Assembly (NCBI GenBank): GCA_947493885.1
Contig: CANLTE010000003.1
Span: 1 to 64,000, forward strand
Source of the DNA: an uncultured Maribacter sp.
Lineage (GTDB): Bacteria; Bacteroidota; Bacteroidia; Flavobacteriales; Flavobacteriaceae
Length of the DNA stretch: 64,000 nucleotides
Reading direction: 5' to 3'
Both the position numbers and the translations under genes were made by a program. Below are positions 61,300 to 64,000 of this stretch, in pieces (within the stretch, counting starts at the first letter, position 1; each line of letters opens with the position of its first letter). The notes below the pieces were generated by a model, which was given only the letters and a program-made list of their open reading frames with translations, did no database searches and was not told where the DNA came from.

Positions 61300-62517
61300 A
61301 TGAAATCATTTTGGAAGAAAAAGTTTATATGGGATGTTTCTATGGCAATACTAATAATGGTGTTACCTTACGTTTTGCTAATTCATACTCTTTTTGATAC
61401 TAATAAAAATTTTATAGTTTGTTTTGGATTCAAGTATTTTCATGGTTATCAGGGCAACGATACCTTTCTTTATTTGGTTCTTAGTATTGGCATTATTTGT
61501 GTTTTATTGGCTTTATGGTTTGTAAATAATTCAAGATGGTGGGGTTACTTCATTTTATTTCCATTGGTTGTTTGGTTGGATAGATACTTTAGAAAAGTTT
61601 TTAAAAACTTAGATTTTATAAAGGAAAATGAAATTGTTTTTTCCATTGTTGTTAATCTTTTTGTGATTGGTTTATTGATTGTAATTAAGAAAAGACTATA
61701 TAGTAAGGAAGTTATTGGAGTTTATATGTTTCAATACACTAAAGGATTTCTAGGATTAAAACTTTTTTATACTTCAATTCATCAGCAATTTTTGGTTGCT
61801 GAAAAAGTAGAAAATGATGAAGAATATCTTGGGAAAAGAGTAAAAAGCAAAATGTTGATTCAGGAAAAATTGTCCAACTTTTTTATCAAGGAATCTGAGT
61901 TTTTTAAGAAAAAACCTACTGAGTTTTTCTTTGCTTTTGTCTTGTTTTTAACACCTTTTTTGACATATACGAGTGATATCTTATCAACTCAACATCAGGA
62001 AACTTTACTTCTAACTTTTGGACTGTTTGATTTTGCTCAATATTATTCAAATAATTGGTTTTTTATTTGGTTTATTACTGTTAAGCTTTCATTGTTAATA
62101 CAATATATTATTTGGTTTGTTTCTCAAAATGAATGGTGGCGTTTTGCAATATTGTCGCCCATTGTGTTAACAATATACCAATTTACCGAGGTGTTTGGAG
62201 AAACACAAACAATTGACGAATCGTCTTTTTTAAGAGCCGTCCCAATAATTGGTTTAGTGATTTGTTTTATTTTATTATTTTCTAGAGTAATAAACTATAA
62301 ATCCAAAATATTAAATATTTACGATGAATTATCGTCGGAAATTGAAGTGCTTTTACAAAAAGTAGGGGAAGATAAAACAATGTTGTATCAACAAAAATTT
62401 CAGTTTAGTGAATTAACTAAAAGTAAAATAAAGTCTTCCGAAAAACTCAAACAATTATTTCAATTAAAAAAAGAGTTGCAGGATGAGCTTGAAAATAAAT
62501 CAAGTTTTACAAAGTAA
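61300..62517 (+). CDS. Two-module WW-type membrane protein of unknown function
   Basis: A 405-residue membrane protein. Two copies of a four-helix module are present: residues about 12-130 (WW at 80-81, SRWWGYFILFPLV) and about 208-330 (WW at 279-280, NEWWRFAILSPIV). A charged helical linker lies between them (150-205), and a coiled coil forms the end (335-400). The second half resembles the complete protein at 60091-60714 (EVFGETQTIDESS against EVFSESKAIDTSS). The start shares a strong match with the gene at 62974. Its function is unknown. Its end overlaps tsaE by 11 bp. Confidence 0.65.
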   Translation: MKSFWKKKFIWDVSMAILIMVLPYVLLIHTLFDTNKNFIVCFGFKYFHGYQGNDTFLYLVLSIGIICVLLALWFVNNSRWWGYFILFPLVVWLDRYFRKVFKNLDFIKENEIVFSIVVNLFVIGLLIVIKKRLYSKEVIGVYMFQYTKGFLGLKLFYTSIHQQFLVAEKVENDEEYLGKRVKSKMLIQEKLSNFFIKESEFFKKKPTEFFFAFVLFLTPFLTYTSDILSTQHQETLLLTFGLFDFAQYYSNNWFFIWFITVKLSLLIQYIIWFVSQNEWWRFAILSPIVLTIYQFTEVFGETQTIDESSFLRAVPIIGLVICFILLFSRVINYKSKILNIYDELSSEIEVLLQKVGEDKTMLYQQKFQFSELTKSKIKSSEKLKQLFQLKKELQDELENKSSFTK

Positions 62518-62914
62518 TTCTTCTTTCATTAGGGCTTACAACTTCAATAGTTACTCGTTGACAATCTTCGGGTAGGAAAGAATTTATTTTCTCAGCCCAT
62601 TCAATAAAAACCCAGTTATCTTGATAAAGGTAATCCTCAAAACCTAAATCTAAGGCCTCAGTTTCGTCATTCAATCTATAAAAATCAAAATGATGTCCCA
62701 ATACTTTTCCATTAGGTAAGTTGTATTCGTTTACAATTCCAAAAGTTGGACTATTAGCAATATTTTTACCACCTAATTCTTTAACCAAAGCCTTGATTAA
62801 TGTGGTTTTTCCTGCACCCATATCGCCATAAAAACATAATTTTTTTGACTTTGTATTTGACAACAATTCGTGGGCTATTTGTTGTATTTGATTTTCTGTA
62901 TAGATTTTATTCAT
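62507..62914 (-). CDS. tsaE: tRNA threonylcarbamoyladenosine biosynthesis ATPase TsaE
   Basis: A 135-residue P-loop ATPase with Walker A GDMGAGKTT at residues 30-38, the NSPTFGIVNEY segment and the HHFDFYRL stretch typical of TsaE. It works with TsaB and TsaD in forming t6A37 in tRNAs decoding ANN codons. A -7 box TAAATTTG at 62961-62968 (minus strand) lies 47 bp upstream. It is placed between two paralogous membrane protein genes on the other strand; in related genomes tsaE is often next to ald. Confidence 0.95.
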   Translation of the reverse strand: MNKIYTENQIQQIAHELLSNTKSKKLCFYGDMGAGKTTLIKALVKELGGKNIANSPTFGIVNEYNLPNGKVLGHHFDFYRLNDETEALDLGFEDYLYQDNWVFIEWAEKINSFLPEDCQRVTIEVVSPNERRITL

Positions 62915-62932
62915 TGGAAATCTAATAAAATA

Positions 62933-62943
62933 ACTACTATTGC
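62933..62943 (+). promoter_or_regulatory. Shared promoter word of the paralogous membrane protein genes (copy 2)
   Basis: The second copy of ACTACTATTGC, at the same distance from its gene as copy 1. Little else of the two upstream regions agrees, so the word is probably kept for function. Confidence 0.5.
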
Positions 62944-62960
62944 ACCCTTGACTTCAAAAG

Positions 62961-62968
62961 CAAATTTA
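62961..62968 (-). promoter_or_regulatory. -7 box of tsaE
   Basis: TAAATTTG on the minus strand fits TAnnTTTG. It is only 5 bp from the start codon of the divergent membrane protein gene at 62974. Confidence 0.45.
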
Positions 62969-62973
62969 AGTAG

Positions 62974-64000
62974 ATGAAATCGTTTTGGAAAAGAAAATTT
63001 ATTTGGGATGTTACAATGGCTGTTTGCATTACTGTACTACCAATTATTATTTATACTCATACTTTATTTGATACTAATAAAAATTCGATAAATGTTTTTG
63101 GTTTTAACTATAATCATGGGGTGATGGGTAATGATACTTTTGTATGGGGTGCTTGTCTTGTCATAATTCCATTTATTCTGTTTTCATTGTGGTATATTAA
63201 TAATACGTATTGGTGGAAAGATTACATTCTTTTGCCAATGGTAGTTAGTTTGAATTTAATTACTACTGGTTTTTTTAAATTTCCAGATTTTATTGAAAAA
63301 TATATCTTGTTTGTTTTATTTTTTTTTATAGTACTTGTTTGGAGGGTTTTAGAAAAAGTAAGACGTATGATTGTAAAATTTGAGGTAATAGATAATTTAG
63401 AAGTTACCATTGTCGACTACCTTAACGCAATAAAAGGAAAATATAGATATTTAAACAAGAGTATTGTTTCTTTAAGGGAGAATCGAGAGTTGATTTCAAG
63501 TGATGAATATTTAAAAAAAATTACGAGTACTCAAATTCAAATAAAACAGGGTTTGCAAGGTGTTAGAAAAAGCAAAAAAAATTACGAGCGAAGGAATAAT
63601 TTTGATTTTTTAATTATTGTATGTTTTATATTTTGTTTCTTTTTAATTCAATTAAATAAATTGTTACCTGAGAGATTTTTAAAGTCAATTTTGGTTGTGT
63701 TTAACCTCAATAACCATGGCTTTCCTGATATACAAACCTATATTTACCTGATTGTGGTTAAACTTTGTTTATTAATTCCGCTGTTTCTGTGGTATGTTAC
63801 TCAAAAAAATTGGTGGAGATACGCTATTTTTTCACCCATTACTTTAACAATGTATCAACTTTGGGAAATAACATTACCTACCTATTATATGGATGAAGTA
63901 TCTATTTGGCATGCTATGCCAGTGGTCATATTAATAATCCTGTTTACTGCTATGCTTTCTAAACTTATAAACTATAAGTTTAGAATACTTGATATTTATA
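62974..64000 (+). CDS. Two-module WW-type membrane protein, partial at the window edge
   Basis: The frame is open from the ATG at 62974 to the end of the window (342 codons so far). The N-terminus MKSFWKRKFIWDVTMAV is nearly the same as that of the gene at 61300 (MKSFWKKKFIWDVSMAI), and HTLFDTNKN follows in both. It has two four-helix modules with WW at residues 80-81 and 280-281, separated by a charged linker (130-208) longer than in the paralogue. A recent tandem duplication is likely. The function is unknown. Confidence 0.65.
   Translation, partial: MKSFWKRKFIWDVTMAVCITVLPIIIYTHTLFDTNKNSINVFGFNYNHGVMGNDTFVWGACLVIIPFILFSLWYINNTYWWKDYILLPMVVSLNLITTGFFKFPDFIEKYILFVLFFFIVLVWRVLEKVRRMIVKFEVIDNLEVTIVDYLNAIKGKYRYLNKSIVSLRENRELISSDEYLKKITSTQIQIKQGLQGVRKSKKNYERRNNFDFLIIVCFIFCFFLIQLNKLLPERFLKSILVVFNLNNHGFPDIQTYIYLIVVKLCLLIPLFLWYVTQKNWWRYAIFSPITLTMYQLWEITLPTYYMDEVSIWHAMPVVILIILFTAMLSKLINYKFRILDIY

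Noticed and set aside
1-64000. CRISPR array, rRNA, insertion sequence or prophage
   Set aside because: No regularly spaced repeats, no transposase, integrase, capsid or terminase gene and no rRNA-like sequence were seen on either strand.

Overview
The window looks like chromosomal DNA of a marine-type member of the Flavobacteriaceae (Bacteroidetes). The DNA is strongly AT-rich. Promoters carry the Bacteroidetes -7 box TAnnTTTG, for example at 33804-33811, 42209-42216 and 57202-57209. The gene content is typical of the group: STN-domain TonB receptors with a FecR-type anti-sigma, ParE/ParC, a DUF937 protein, an acyl-CoA reductase divergent from a ferredoxin, and serC-serA. No rRNA, tRNA, CRISPR array, insertion sequence or phage gene was found, and I do not name a genus.

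Region 1 (1-9440) is accessory. It is a run of small one-gene units: three GNAT acetyltransferases (the first resembling AAC(3)-I aminoglycoside acetyltransferases), a Crp-like regulator, a cupredoxin plus SDR pair, a LytTR membrane regulator, a CPBP protease, a DJ-1/PfpI protein, a membrane-anchored protein of unknown function, a WYL regulator and an epoxide-hydrolase-like enzyme. Structured repeats of about 115-155 bp lie between them and resemble integron attC sites: nested inverted repeats, compensatory base changes, and GTTRGAT right ends shortly before a gene start. No integrase is visible.

Region 2 (9441-24030) is a mixed set of metabolic and regulatory genes. It holds a decayed lipoprotein gene, a divergent GH117-like secreted glycosidase, and an AraC regulator whose probable 30-bp operator occurs both at its own promoter and at the promoter of the next gene. 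It also holds a Crp-like regulator, an MBL hydrolase, a sterol-desaturase-like protein, a sigma factor with a Cys-rich tail, an SDR/TetR pair in which tetR is frameshifted but both operators remain, a LOG protein, transporters and more acetyltransferases.

Region 3 (24033-42038) begins with a probable metal-uptake operon on the minus strand: a small His/Cys-rich protein, a TonB receptor and an acidic lipoprotein. It continues with conserved genes (type II NADH dehydrogenase, DUF937, serA, serC, acyl-CoA reductase, ferredoxin) and ends with an ECF sigma / TonB receptor / FecR / STN-TonB receptor locus.

Region 4 (42237-60000) is core-like: ychF, a DMT exporter, parE-parC, a second sterol-desaturase-like gene, a Kir-type potassium channel, TerC, an M14 peptidase, an Lrp regulator, DinB, aroB, proline dehydrogenase and alanine dehydrogenase.

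Region 5 (60091-64000) holds three related membrane proteins of unknown function. One has a single copy of a four-helix module with a WW motif; the other two have two copies joined by a coiled-coil linker. They surround tsaE and a tiny lipoprotein gene. The last one runs off the window. I consider this family, the attC-like repeats and the AraC operator pair the most interesting observations.
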